This document shows positions 8,224 through 17,494 of a stretch of 64,000 nucleotides of DNA, in pieces. Position 1 is the stretch's first letter; each line of letters opens with the position of its first letter. The translations under genes were made by a program, and so were the position numbers. The DNA is taken from the NCBI RefSeq assembly GCF_016464305.1, contig NZ_JAEIOJ010000004.1, forward strand, positions 1 to 64,000, written 5' to 3'. The notes beneath the pieces were generated by a model, which searched no databases, was not told the origin of the DNA, and worked only from the letters and a program-made list of their open reading frames with translations. Source of the stretch: Umezawaea beigongshangensis. GTDB taxonomy: Bacteria > Actinomycetota > Actinomycetes > Mycobacteriales > Pseudonocardiaceae.

Positions 8224-8235
8224 AGGTCTTGACCA
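8224..8235. promoter_or_regulatory. Weak DasR-type (dre-like) sequence
   Basis: AGGTCTTGACCA matches the DasR core TGGTCTAGACCA at 10 of 12 positions, about 100 bp before the sugar-binding protein gene. Unlike the two sites at nagA and the SIS gene, it does not abut a -10 hexamer. Confidence 0.25.
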
Positions 8236-8274
8236 GCCGCAGCTCAGGGGTATGTGATCCGCTTCGACCATTCC

Positions 8275-8286
8275 GCAAGATCTTGC
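8275..8286. promoter_or_regulatory. 12-bp palindrome before the malE-like gene
   Basis: GCAAGATCTTGC is a perfect palindrome 46 bp upstream of ATG 8333. The CTTGCA half-site resembles elements bound by MalR-type LacI regulators in streptomycetes, so it is a plausible operator of the transporter operon. Confidence 0.45.
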
Positions 8287-8332
8287 AACACCCTCATCGT
8301 GGATGAGGCCAGCAGGAGGGACGACAGCAACG

Positions 8333-9595
8333 ATGCGACGGACAACCCTCGTGACAGCCGTGGCCGCGGGCATGGCCGGAGCCCTGGTCCTCACCGCGTG
8401 CGGCGGCGGGAACTCGGGCGGTGGTGGCGCGGACAGCGGAGAGGTCGTCTTCTGGGACACCAGCGGCGCCAACGAGAGCCCGGTGTTCACCACGATCGCC
8501 GCGGAGTGCGGGACGAAGGGCGGCTACACGGTCACGACCGAGACCGTCGCCTTCGACCAGGGCCTGAACAACTACAAGACCGCCGCCCAGGGCGGCCGGG
8601 GGCCGGACGTGTTCCGCGCCGAGGTCGCGTGGGTCGCGCAGCTCGCCAAGAACGGCCTGATCGCCGACCTGACCGGCACGGCCCTCGCGCAGGACACCGA
8701 CGACTTCCTCCAGACGCCGCTGGGCTCCACCCGGTACGAGGGCAAGACCTACGGCGTCCCGCAGGTCACCGACTCGCTGGCCCTGTTCTACAACGAGAAG
8801 CTGCTCGCCGAGGCCGGCGTCGAGCCGCCGAGGACGTGGGACGAGCTGAAGGCCGCCTCCGCGAAGCTCGGCGGCGCGAAGTCGTTCTTCCTCAACAACG
8901 ACGCGTACTACGCGCTGCCGTTCCTCTACGGCGCGGGCGGCGACCTCGTCGACGCCGACGCGAAGAAGATCGTCGTGAACTCGCGGGAGAACGTGGAGGC
9001 GCTCGAAACGGCCAAGGGCCTGCTCGACGCCGGGGCCGCGTCCACCGCGCAGGACCCGACCAACTCCTACAGCAACATGCAGGCCGCCTTCTCCGGCGGA
9101 GAGGTCGCGATGGTCGTCAACGGCCCGTGGGCCGTCGCCGACTACCTGAAGGGGGCCGCGTTCGGCGACGCGGCGAACCTCGGCATCGCGCCGGTCCCCG
9201 GTGACACCGCGGGCGGCGGCAGCGCCCCCGTCGGCGGCCACGACTACGTGATCCGCCAGGGCACGAAGGCCCGGGACTCGTCGACGAAGTTCGTCGAGTG
9301 CATGAGCAGCACCGAGAACCAGGTGCGCATCGCGAAGGAACTGGGCCTGCTGCCCACCCGCAGGTCCGCCTACGAGAACGCCGAGGTGAAGGCGCAGCCC
9401 GTCGTCGCCGCGTTCGAGCCGATCGTGACGGACGCCCACCCGCGCGCGTGGATTCCCGAGGGCAACCAGCTCTTCGACCCGCTCAAGATCGCCTACGCCG
9501 ACGTCCTCTCGGGCGCGAAGGACGCCGAGACCGCGCTCGACGGGGTCGCCAAGGCGTACAAGGACCAGGTCGTGCCGGACTACGCCACCAGCTGA
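8333..9595 (+). CDS. malE: Maltose-type sugar-binding lipoprotein
   Basis: The solute-binding lipoprotein of an ABC importer, 420 residues. The signal peptide ends in a lipobox (LVLTAC, Cys23), followed by a Gly/Ser linker and a family 1 binding domain (VFWDTSGANESPVF, GGRGPDVFRAEVAW, YEGKTYGVPQVTDSLALFYN). The sequence resembles streptomycete MalE, which binds maltose and maltodextrins, but another alpha-glucoside or trehalose is possible. ATG 8333 is chosen because the signal peptide begins there and AGGAGG lies 13 nt upstream. The next two genes encode its permeases. Confidence 0.85.
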   Translation: MRRTTLVTAVAAGMAGALVLTACGGGNSGGGGADSGEVVFWDTSGANESPVFTTIAAECGTKGGYTVTTETVAFDQGLNNYKTAAQGGRGPDVFRAEVAWVAQLAKNGLIADLTGTALAQDTDDFLQTPLGSTRYEGKTYGVPQVTDSLALFYNEKLLAEAGVEPPRTWDELKAASAKLGGAKSFFLNNDAYYALPFLYGAGGDLVDADAKKIVVNSRENVEALETAKGLLDAGAASTAQDPTNSYSNMQAAFSGGEVAMVVNGPWAVADYLKGAAFGDAANLGIAPVPGDTAGGGSAPVGGHDYVIRQGTKARDSSTKFVECMSSTENQVRIAKELGLLPTRRSAYENAEVKAQPVVAAFEPIVTDAHPRAWIPEGNQLFDPLKIAYADVLSGAKDAETALDGVAKAYKDQVVPDYATS

Positions 9596-9653
9596 CGGCC
9601 GGTGCGGGCCGCGGGGGAGCGCCCCGCGGCCCGCCCGCGGAGGACTAGGAGGG

Positions 9654-10577
9654 GTGCGGGTGCGCAGGTTCCTCGACCGGCACTGGTACGCGTACGCGAT
9701 GGTCCTGCCCGTCGTGGTGGTCGTCGCCGTGCTGGTGCTCTACCCGCTCGTCCAGGGCGTGTACTTCACCTTCACGGACGTCAACGAGGCGACCATCGCC
9801 AACCCGGTGCTGGACCGGCCGGCCACCTACGAGTTCACCGGTCTGCGCAACTACCTCAACGTGCTGTCCGGCGACTCCAGCTACGGCGCGTTCTGGTCCA
9901 CGCTCGTGCGCACGCTGATCTGGACGTTCGGCTGCGTGTTCTTCCACTACACGATCGGCCTGGGCCTCGCGCTGCTGCTCAACCGCCAGGTGCGGGGCCG
10001 CTCGCTCTACCGCGTCGCGCTGGTCCTGCCGTGGGCGGTGCCCGCGTTCATCAGCGCGTTCGCCTGGAAGTACATGTTCAACGCGCAGTACGGGATCGTC
10101 AACCAGGTCCTGCGCGCCGTCGGGCTGCCGGACCCGGTGTGGCTCGGCCAGTCGGACTGGGCGCTCGTCGCGGTGGTCGTCGTCAACGTGTGGCTGGGCG
10201 TGCCGTTCATGATGGTGGCCCTGCTCGGCGGCCTCCAGTCCATCCCCGGCGACCTCTACGAGGCGGCCGAGGTGGACGGCGCGACCCCGTGGCAGCGGTT
10301 CCGCGACATCACGCTGCCCGGCCTGCGCTCGGTGTCGAGCACCGTCGTGCTGCTCGGCGTCATCTGGACGTTCAACATGTTCGCGATCGTCTACCTCGTC
10401 GCGGGCCCGAACCCGAACACGCGCATCCTCGTGACCTACGCGTTCGAGCGGTTCTTCTCCGGGGCCTCGCGCGACTACGCCGTCGCCTCCACCTACGGCG
10501 TGCTGATCCTGTCCGTGCTGCTGGTGTTCGCCAGCGTCTACCGCCGCGCGCTGCGCGAGCAGGGCGAGGTGTGGTGA
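9654..10577 (+). CDS. malF: Sugar ABC transporter permease, MalF-like
   Basis: A 307-residue inner-membrane permease with six predicted membrane segments. The first is about residues 13-35 (YAYAMVLPVVVVVAVLVLYP), and the EAA loop that contacts the ATPase is EAAEVDGATPWQRFRDITLP. GTG 9654 has an AGGAGG immediately upstream. Its TGA stop shares one base with the ATG of malG, showing translational coupling. It pairs with MalG to form the channel for the malE-like lipoprotein and lacks its own dedicated ATPase. Confidence 0.87.
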   Translation: MRVRRFLDRHWYAYAMVLPVVVVVAVLVLYPLVQGVYFTFTDVNEATIANPVLDRPATYEFTGLRNYLNVLSGDSSYGAFWSTLVRTLIWTFGCVFFHYTIGLGLALLLNRQVRGRSLYRVALVLPWAVPAFISAFAWKYMFNAQYGIVNQVLRAVGLPDPVWLGQSDWALVAVVVVNVWLGVPFMMVALLGGLQSIPGDLYEAAEVDGATPWQRFRDITLPGLRSVSSTVVLLGVIWTFNMFAIVYLVAGPNPNTRILVTYAFERFFSGASRDYAVASTYGVLILSVLLVFASVYRRALREQGEVW

Positions 10578-11485
10578 TGACGTTCGACGCCAGTTCCCCG
10601 CGGGTCGCGAACCCCGCCGCCGCCGCGCGCGCCACCGGGTTCCGGCGCGGCACGCGCTCGACGGCCGCGAGCATCGGCCTGCACACCGCGCTGATCACCG
10701 CGTCGCTCATCGCGGTGTTCCCGGTGTTCTGGGTCCTCGTGACCTCGTTCAAGCCGGACGCGCGCGCCGTGGAGACGACGCCGAAGCTGTTCAACGAGTC
10801 CTCGCTGGACAACTACGTGCGCGTGCTCTCCGGCGAGAAGGGCGACTTCCTCGCCTGGTTCGGCAACTCCGTGCTGATCGCGCTGCTGACGACCGCGATC
10901 GCGGTGTTCCTGTCGGCGACCACGGCCTACGCGGCCAGCCGCTTCCTCTTCCCCGGCAAGCGGTCGCTGATGCTGTCGTTCCTCGTCGTGCAGATGTTCC
11001 CGTTCGCGGTGCTGATCGTGCCGCTCTACAACGTCCTGCTGGCGCTGGGACTCCAGGGCACGAGCCTCGGTCTGGTGCTCGTGTACTGCACGACGGCGGT
11101 GCCGTTCTGCACGTACATGCTGAAGGGCTACTTCGACACGATCCCGCAGGACATCGACGAGGCCGGCCGGGTGGACGGCCTGTCGCCGTTCGGCGTGTTC
11201 TGGCGGCTGGTGCTGCCGCTGGCCAGGCCGGGCCTCGCGGTGACGGCGTTCTACGCGTTCCTCACGGCGTGGGGCGAGGTGGCGTTCGCGTCGGCGTTCC
11301 TGTCGGCGGCCGACGAGTCCAAGACCCTCGCGGTGGGCCTCCAGGTCTTCGTGCAGCAGAACCGCACCGAGTGGGGCCACCTGGCGGCGGCGTCGATCGT
11401 CGTGGCGATCCCGGCCGTGGTCGTGTTCTACCTCGTGCAGCGCTTCCTGGTGACGGGTCTGAGCTCGGGAGCCGTCAAGGGCTGA
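10577..11485 (+). CDS. malG: Sugar ABC transporter permease, MalG-like
   Basis: A 302-residue permease with a cytosolic N-terminal tail (about 35 residues) and six membrane segments. The EAA loop reads DEAGRVDGLSPFGVFWRLVL. It starts at ATG 10577, overlapping the malF stop by one base. Downstream, 94 bp separate it from the MsiK-type ATPase gene, which appears to have its own promoter and operator. No glycoside hydrolase follows, unlike several streptomycete malEFG operons. Confidence 0.87.
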   Translation: MTFDASSPRVANPAAAARATGFRRGTRSTAASIGLHTALITASLIAVFPVFWVLVTSFKPDARAVETTPKLFNESSLDNYVRVLSGEKGDFLAWFGNSVLIALLTTAIAVFLSATTAYAASRFLFPGKRSLMLSFLVVQMFPFAVLIVPLYNVLLALGLQGTSLGLVLVYCTTAVPFCTYMLKGYFDTIPQDIDEAGRVDGLSPFGVFWRLVLPLARPGLAVTAFYAFLTAWGEVAFASAFLSAADESKTLAVGLQVFVQQNRTEWGHLAAASIVVAIPAVVVFYLVQRFLVTGLSSGAVKG

Positions 11486-11522
11486 CCCCGTCGCGAAACG
11501 AGGTCGGCGGAGGTGTTCCCGT

Positions 11523-11530
11523 AAGCGCTT
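11523..11530. promoter_or_regulatory. LacI-type operator candidate before msiK
   Basis: AAGCGCTT, an 8-bp palindrome with the central CG typical of LacI-family operators, lies 49 bp before the ATPase start at 11580, inside the malG-msiK gap. Confidence 0.4.
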
Positions 11531-11579
11531 GCAATCCCTAACGTCTGCCACAACGCGGTAACGGTGAAAGGTGCGTCAC

Positions 11580-12680
<1,101 letters not shown>

Positions 12681-12700
12681 ACCGCCGCGCCACCCCGAGC

Positions 12701-12743
12701 CGAGGCCGCTCTCGCCGACGACAGGTCGGTGGGAGCGGCCTCG
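12701..12743. terminator. Terminator after msiK
   Basis: An 11-bp perfect stem (12701-12711 with 12733-12743) contains a second 5-bp stem in its loop. It lies 20 bp after the ATPase stop. Confidence 0.75.
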
Positions 12744-12818
12744 ACCACGTTCGGAGCTGTGAGCGGCGATACCCGACCGGGTGGACACGACGATCGCGGA
12801 GAGTTCTATATTGAACTC

Positions 12819-12835
12819 GACAACGGTTTCCATTA
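12819..12835. promoter_or_regulatory. Candidate Zur box
   Basis: GACAACGGTTTCCATTA differs at two positions from the actinobacterial Zur-type pattern GAAAACGGTTTTCATTA. It lies 30 bp before a zinc-type binding lipoprotein gene, next to a low-GC stretch (TCTATATTGAA) that could hold the promoter. The consensus is from memory and was not searched. Confidence 0.55.
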
Positions 12836-12865
12836 CTTGATCGTCAGCCCGTCGAGGAGCACCCG

Positions 12866-13900
12866 ATGACTCTCCGCAACACCCGGTTCGGGGTGGCCGT
12901 CGCCGGCCTCGCCGTCACAGCGCTCGGTCTCACGGCCTGCGGGAGCGAGAACACCGCCGCCGACGCCGGAGCCGCCGGCAAGATCAAGGTCGTCGCCTCG
13001 ACGAACGTGTGGGGCAGCGTCGTCGCGGCCGTCGGCGGTGACGCCGTCGAGGTCACCTCGATCATCGCCGACCCCTCGGCCGACCCGCACTCCTACGAGA
13101 GCAAGCCCTCCGACGTGGTCGCGCTGAACGACGCGCGCCTGGTGATCTTCAACGGCGGTGGCTACGACGAGTTCTTCGAGCAGCTGCTCACCGAGTCCGG
13201 GAAGGACGCCCGCCGGATCGAGGCGTTCGAGCTGTCCGGGAAGGAGTCCCACCCGGAGGAGCCTCACGCCGAGGAGTCCCACGCCGAGGAGACTCACGCC
13301 CCCGGTGAGGCCGAGGAGTCCCACGCCCCCGGCGAGGCCGAGGCGGAGGGCGAGCACGGCCACGAGCACGGCGAGGTCAACGAGCACGTCTGGTACGACC
13401 TGGAGACCGTGCACGCCGTGGCCGAGAAGGCCGCCGAGGAGCTGAGCGCGGTCGCGCCCGACCGGGCCGCCGACTTCACCGCGAACGCCGAGGAGTTCGG
13501 CCGCGGCGTCGACGACCTGCTGACCCGGCTGGCGAAGATCGGCACCGACGCGCCCGGCGTGAAGGCCGTCGTCACCGAGCCCGTCCCCGTCTACCTGCTG
13601 GAGGCCGCGGGCGTGCAGGACGCGACCCCGGCCGACTACAGCGAGGCGATCGAGAACGAGACCGACGTGCCCGCCTCGGCGCTCGCGCAGACCTCCGACC
13701 TCATCACCGGCAAGCAGGTCGGCGTCGTCGTGCAGAACGTGCAGACGGAGAACACCGTCACCGACCAGCTCGTGCAGAGCGCCGGCACGGCGGGCGTCCC
13801 CGTCGTGGAGGTGACCGAGACGCTGCCCGAGGGGGTCAGCGGTTACCTTGACTGGATGACGAAGCAGGTGGACGCGCTGTCCAGCGCGATCGTGAAGTGA
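12866..13900 (+). CDS. Zinc-type metal-binding lipoprotein (ZnuA/AztC-like)
   Basis: The 344-residue receptor of a metal ABC importer (cluster A-I family). The lipobox is GLTAC (Cys25). Expected metal ligands include His75 (DPSADPHSYES) and His174 (NEHVWYD). A His/Glu-rich loop at residues about 128-174 contains repeats of the type (E)SHA(P/E), typical of zinc scavengers. Where ZnuA usually has a His ligand in the C-lobe, this protein reads VTEPVPVYLL, so a carboxylate may replace it. The candidate Zur box just upstream and the overlapping ATPase and permease genes support zinc uptake; manganese is less likely. Confidence 0.88.
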   Translation: MTLRNTRFGVAVAGLAVTALGLTACGSENTAADAGAAGKIKVVASTNVWGSVVAAVGGDAVEVTSIIADPSADPHSYESKPSDVVALNDARLVIFNGGGYDEFFEQLLTESGKDARRIEAFELSGKESHPEEPHAEESHAEETHAPGEAEESHAPGEAEAEGEHGHEHGEVNEHVWYDLETVHAVAEKAAEELSAVAPDRAADFTANAEEFGRGVDDLLTRLAKIGTDAPGVKAVVTEPVPVYLLEAAGVQDATPADYSEAIENETDVPASALAQTSDLITGKQVGVVVQNVQTENTVTDQLVQSAGTAGVPVVEVTETLPEGVSGYLDWMTKQVDALSSAIVK

Positions 13901-14763
13901 TGACGGCTCACCCCTCCACGGGCGCCGCGGCGTCCACGGCGGACCGCTCCGCGCGACGCGGAGCGGTCTCGCTGCGCGGCGCCCGGCTGTCCTACGGGGA
14001 CCGGGTCCTGTGGGACGGTCTCGACCTGGAGGTCCAGCCCGGCGAGTTCCTGGCCGTGCTCGGCCCCAACGGCTCGGGCAAGACCAGCCTCCTGCGCGTG
14101 CTGCTCGGCCTCCAGCCGCTGTCCGGCGGCACGGTCGAGATCAACGGCCGTCCGCCCGGCCGCGGTGACCGGCGCATCGGCTACGTCCCGCAGCAGCGCT
14201 CGCTCGACCCGACGCTCACGCTGCGCGGACGCGACCTCGTCGGCCTCGGGCTGGACGGCCACCGCTGGGGCACCGGCCTGCGCGGCAGGGCCGTGCGGAG
14301 GTCCGGGGTGGACGAGGTGCTGGCCGCCGTCGGGGCCACCGACTACGGGAACGTGCCGGTCGGCCTGCTCTCCGGCGGCGAGCAGCAGCGCTTGCGCGTG
14401 GCGCAGGCCCTCGTCGGCGACCCCGACGTCCTGCTGTGCGACGAGCCGCTGCTGTCGCTCGACCTCGCCCACCAGCGCGTCGTGAGCGAGCTGATCGACA
14501 CCCGCCGCCGGTCGGCCGACACGGCGGTGCTGTTCGTGACCCACGAGATCAACCCGGTGCTGCACCTGGTCGACCGCGTCCTGTACCTCGTGGACGGACG
14601 CTTCCGGATCGGGCCGCCGTCGGAGGTCATGACCTCGGAGACGCTGTCGGAGCTGTACCGGACGCCCGTCGAGGTGGTCAGGGTCCGCAACCAGATCGTC
14701 GTCGTGGGCGCGCAGGGGTCCCTGTGCGAGGAGCAGCCGCACCACGTGGCCGAGGAGACCTGA
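13900..14763 (+). CDS. Zinc-type ABC transporter ATPase
   Basis: A 287-residue ATPase with Walker A GPNGSGKTS near residue 55, signature LSGGEQQRLRVAQAL and Walker B VLLCDEPLLSLDLA. It would power the permease encoded next. ATG 13900 overlaps the lipoprotein stop by one base (TGATG); GTG 13897 is the alternative. Its own TGA overlaps the next start in the same way. The three genes form one translationally coupled unit. Confidence 0.88.
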   Translation: MTAHPSTGAAASTADRSARRGAVSLRGARLSYGDRVLWDGLDLEVQPGEFLAVLGPNGSGKTSLLRVLLGLQPLSGGTVEINGRPPGRGDRRIGYVPQQRSLDPTLTLRGRDLVGLGLDGHRWGTGLRGRAVRRSGVDEVLAAVGATDYGNVPVGLLSGGEQQRLRVAQALVGDPDVLLCDEPLLSLDLAHQRVVSELIDTRRRSADTAVLFVTHEINPVLHLVDRVLYLVDGRFRIGPPSEVMTSETLSELYRTPVEVVRVRNQIVVVGAQGSLCEEQPHHVAEET

Positions 14764-15644
14764 TGGACGCGCTGTTCGACTTCCAGCTGACCGCGCAGCT
14801 GCTGACCTACGACTTCGCCCGCAACGCCGTCGTCGCCGGCGCGGTGCTGGGCGTCGTCGCCGGGGTGCTCGGGCCGCTGGTCGTGACGAGGAAGATGTCG
14901 TTCGCCGTGCACGGCACGAGCGAGCTGGCCCTGACCGGGGCCGCCGGCGCGCTGCTGCTGGGCGTGGGCGTGGGCTACGGCGCGCTCGCCGGTGCCGTCG
15001 CCGCGGCGCTGCTGCTCGGCCTGATGGGCCAGCGCGACGCCGAGCGGGACTCGGTGATCGGCGCGATCCTGGCGTTCGGCCTCGGCCTCGGCGTGCTGCT
15101 GCTGTGGATCTACCCCGGCCGGGCGGCCAACAAGTTCGGCCTGCTCACGGGCCAGATCGTGGGCGTCGGCTCGACGGACCTGTGGCTGCTCGTCGGCTGC
15201 GGCGTCGCCGTGCTGGTGGTGCTCGCGGGGATCTACCGGCCGCTGCTGTTCTCCAGCGTCGACACGGACGTGGCCATCGCGCGCGGGGTGCCGACACGGC
15301 TGCTGTCGGTGGTGTTCTGCCTGCTCATCGGCATCACGACGGCTCTGAGCGTGCAGATCGTCGGCGCGCTGCTCGTGCTGGCCCTGATGATCACCCCGGC
15401 CGCCGCGGCGATCCGCGTGACGTCGAGCCCGCTGCGGGCGACGGTGCTGTCCGTGGTGTTCGCCGAGGTCTCGGCCGTCGGCGGCATCGTGCTGTCGCTC
15501 GCGCCCGGTGTGCCGGTGAGCGCGTTCGTCACCGGCATCTCGTTCCTGATCTACGTGACGTGCCGCCTGATCGGCCGCTCGCGACTCGCGCGGGCCGGTG
15601 GCCGGGCGTCGGCCGCCCAGCCGGTGACCGCCACGACGGCCTGA
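14763..15644 (+). CDS. Zinc-type ABC transporter permease
   Basis: A 293-residue ABC-3 family permease with 8-9 hydrophobic segments. It shows the family's VTRKMSFAVHGTSELALTGA-type loop after the second helix and a helix-rich C-terminal half (TALSVQIVGALLVLALMI). It starts at ATG 14763, sharing one base with the ATPase stop. It ends 8 bp from the convergent stop of the diguanylate cyclase gene. Confidence 0.88.
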   Translation: MDALFDFQLTAQLLTYDFARNAVVAGAVLGVVAGVLGPLVVTRKMSFAVHGTSELALTGAAGALLLGVGVGYGALAGAVAAALLLGLMGQRDAERDSVIGAILAFGLGLGVLLLWIYPGRAANKFGLLTGQIVGVGSTDLWLLVGCGVAVLVVLAGIYRPLLFSSVDTDVAIARGVPTRLLSVVFCLLIGITTALSVQIVGALLVLALMITPAAAAIRVTSSPLRATVLSVVFAEVSAVGGIVLSLAPGVPVSAFVTGISFLIYVTCRLIGRSRLARAGGRASAAQPVTATTA

Positions 15645-15652
15645 GAGCCGGG

Positions 15653-17107
15653 TCAGGCCGAGCGGCTGGTGCGGGGCCGCACCTGGCGAGGCGCGGGGAC
15701 CTGCCGGGACGCCACGTCGCCCTCGGCGACCTGCACCCGGTTCCGCCCGCTCTCCTTCGCCCGGTAGAGCGCGGCGTCGGCGCTGTGCTGCGCCGCGGCG
15801 AGGCTGTCGCCGTGGTCCGGCACCACGGCCACGCCGATCGACGCCGAGATGGCGCGCGCGTCCGGGCGACCGCCCTGCCGCGACAGCCCGCGCCCCAGCA
15901 GCGTCACGGTGTTGCGGTGCTTGTCCGTGGTGCGGACCCGCAGCGCGGCCAGTTCCTCGCGGAGGCGCTCGGCGATGACCGCGCCCCTGGCGAGCGGCGT
16001 GTCGGCGAGGACGACGACGAACTCCTCGCCGCCCTCGCGCCCGGCCACGTCGCCCGGCCGCAGGCGTTCGCGCAGGACGCGTCCCACCTCGGTCAGCACC
16101 GCGTTGCCCGCCGGGTGTCCCCAGGTGTCGTTGATGCGCTTGAAGTGGTCGAGGTCGATCGCGAGCACCGTCACGGGACGGCCGTCCAGGCGGCACCGCT
16201 CGACCAGCCGCCCGGCCCGGTCGGCGAACCCGGCGGCGTTGAGCAGACCCGTGCGGTGGTCGGTGTGCGCGTCCTCGGCCAGCCGCTGGTGCAGCTTCCG
16301 CTCCTCCCGCAGCAGCCGTTCCAGGTGCTCGCGCCGCTCGGCCGCCCGCCCGAGCAGCGACCCGATCAGGACGATCGGCCCCACCAGCAGCAGCGGGCCC
16401 ACCCAGTGCGTCGTGACGAGCGCGCCGAGCACCGCGCCGGCACCGAGCGTGGCCACCTCCAGCACGTTGTCCTCGCGGGAGCCGAGGAACTCGGTCAGGC
16501 GCGAGTGCGGCGTGACCGTCCGCAGCGCGAACGCGATCGTCACCACCTGGACGAACCAGTACAGCAGCGCCGCCACGGCCAGCGTCAGCGCCAGGCCGAG
16601 GTCGGCCAGGACGCTCCCGCCACCGCCCAGCGGCGCTGGTGACAGGCGCACGACGCCCCACGCGAGGAGCGTGCTGCACAGGATGCTCGCCGAGCTGAAG
16701 ACGTAGCGGAACGGCTGGCGGCGCGCGATGGGCTGGATCAGCACGCGCACCCACAGCACGACCAGCACGGCGGGCCCGGCGGGCAGCGCGACGGCCGCCG
16801 CGAACGTCCACACCGACGTGAGGTCGATGTGCGGGCCGGGCGAGGCGTTGCGGCGGGACTCCTCCGCTCGCCTGGTGACCACCAGGTGGACGGTGACGGC
16901 GGCGGCCAGCGCGCCGAAGCGCAGCCAGTCCGCCGCGGACGGGGAGTCCGAGCGCACGACCAGCAGCACGGCCACGACCACCACCAGACCCTCGGCCAGC
17001 AGGAAGTAGGCGACGGCGGCCGGGCGCAGCGACCAGAGCTCCCAGCGGCGCGGAGAGCGCGGGCTCCCCGACCGCGGTGCCGTGCGGTCAGTCAGACTGA
17101 GTCTCAC
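15653..17107 (-). CDS. Membrane diguanylate cyclase (GGDEF protein)
   Basis: A 484-residue protein with about eight hydrophobic segments (a MASE-like sensor region, residues about 30-255), a short coiled linker (REHLERLLREERKLHQRL) and a C-terminal GGDEF domain. The active motif is GGEEF, with the metal Asp in AIDLDHFKRIND. An intact inhibitory I-site, RPGD, lies five residues before it, so synthesis of cyclic di-GMP with feedback control is expected. No EAL domain is present. GTG 17107 follows GGGAG by 5 nt and is preferred to a TTG 12 nt upstream. Its ligand is unknown. Confidence 0.87.
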   Translation of the reverse strand: MRLSLTDRTAPRSGSPRSPRRWELWSLRPAAVAYFLLAEGLVVVVAVLLVVRSDSPSAADWLRFGALAAAVTVHLVVTRRAEESRRNASPGPHIDLTSVWTFAAAVALPAGPAVLVVLWVRVLIQPIARRQPFRYVFSSASILCSTLLAWGVVRLSPAPLGGGGSVLADLGLALTLAVAALLYWFVQVVTIAFALRTVTPHSRLTEFLGSREDNVLEVATLGAGAVLGALVTTHWVGPLLLVGPIVLIGSLLGRAAERREHLERLLREERKLHQRLAEDAHTDHRTGLLNAAGFADRAGRLVERCRLDGRPVTVLAIDLDHFKRINDTWGHPAGNAVLTEVGRVLRERLRPGDVAGREGGEEFVVVLADTPLARGAVIAERLREELAALRVRTTDKHRNTVTLLGRGLSRQGGRPDARAISASIGVAVVPDHGDSLAAAQHSADAALYRAKESGRNRVQVAEGDVASRQVPAPRQVRPRTSRSA

Positions 17108-17494
17108 CAGGACTCCCAACGTGCGGCTGAGCGAGTTCGAGCTGCGACGCGGGGGCCGGTCCCGCTCCAGGGGCGGGCGTCGACCGGACGGAGGAGGAAC
17201 GCGTCGTGCGCAACCGTGACATGTGAATCCGTCCTCTCTGGACGTTCCCGCTGGTCCCAGCCGTAATCGCGGGCCTCACGGAAGAGGTGAACCGGTGTGC
17301 GACCGCGACGCGCGGTCACCGCCCGTCCGTCCGCCCGCCGCCGCGCGGGCGGAACGGCCCGCCGCGCTCGGCGATGGTCGACCCGATCGGGTGAAGGACG
17401 GCTCCGGAGCGAATCGTCGAAACTTCAACCTCTTTACTACCACGCCGGGGTGCCGCCAAACCTGTCGAAACGCTGGTCCCGGCCGTGCGACCGG
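17108..17494. other. 387-bp intergenic region, no gene seen
   Basis: It lies between the start of the diguanylate cyclase gene and the end of the LysR gene. No supported reading frame is present. A lower-GC patch (17417-17442) and two TCGAAAC direct repeats (17417-17423 and 17465-17471) stand out. No riboswitch-like structure was recognised. Confidence 0.5.

Larger units (their letters stand above)
7795..8332. other. 538-bp divergent regulatory region, lacI / malE-like
   Basis: No convincing gene is seen here; open frames lack start signals and family features. It holds the lacI promoter (-10 TACGGT at 7801-7806), an 11-bp palindrome (7809-7819), a related GGTTCAGACCA copy (7899-7909), a DasR-like sequence (8224-8235), a 12-bp palindrome (8275-8286) and AGGAGG at 8314-8319 before the transporter gene. 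Confidence 0.6.

Noticed and set aside
13255-13385. Short repeats in the zinc receptor gene as a CRISPR or tandem-repeat element
   Set aside because: They are codon-level repeats encoding the His/Glu-rich metal loop, in frame and without spacers.
17108-17494. Cyclic di-GMP riboswitch or small gene upstream of the diguanylate cyclase
   Set aside because: No conserved riboswitch core was recognised and the frames lack start signals.
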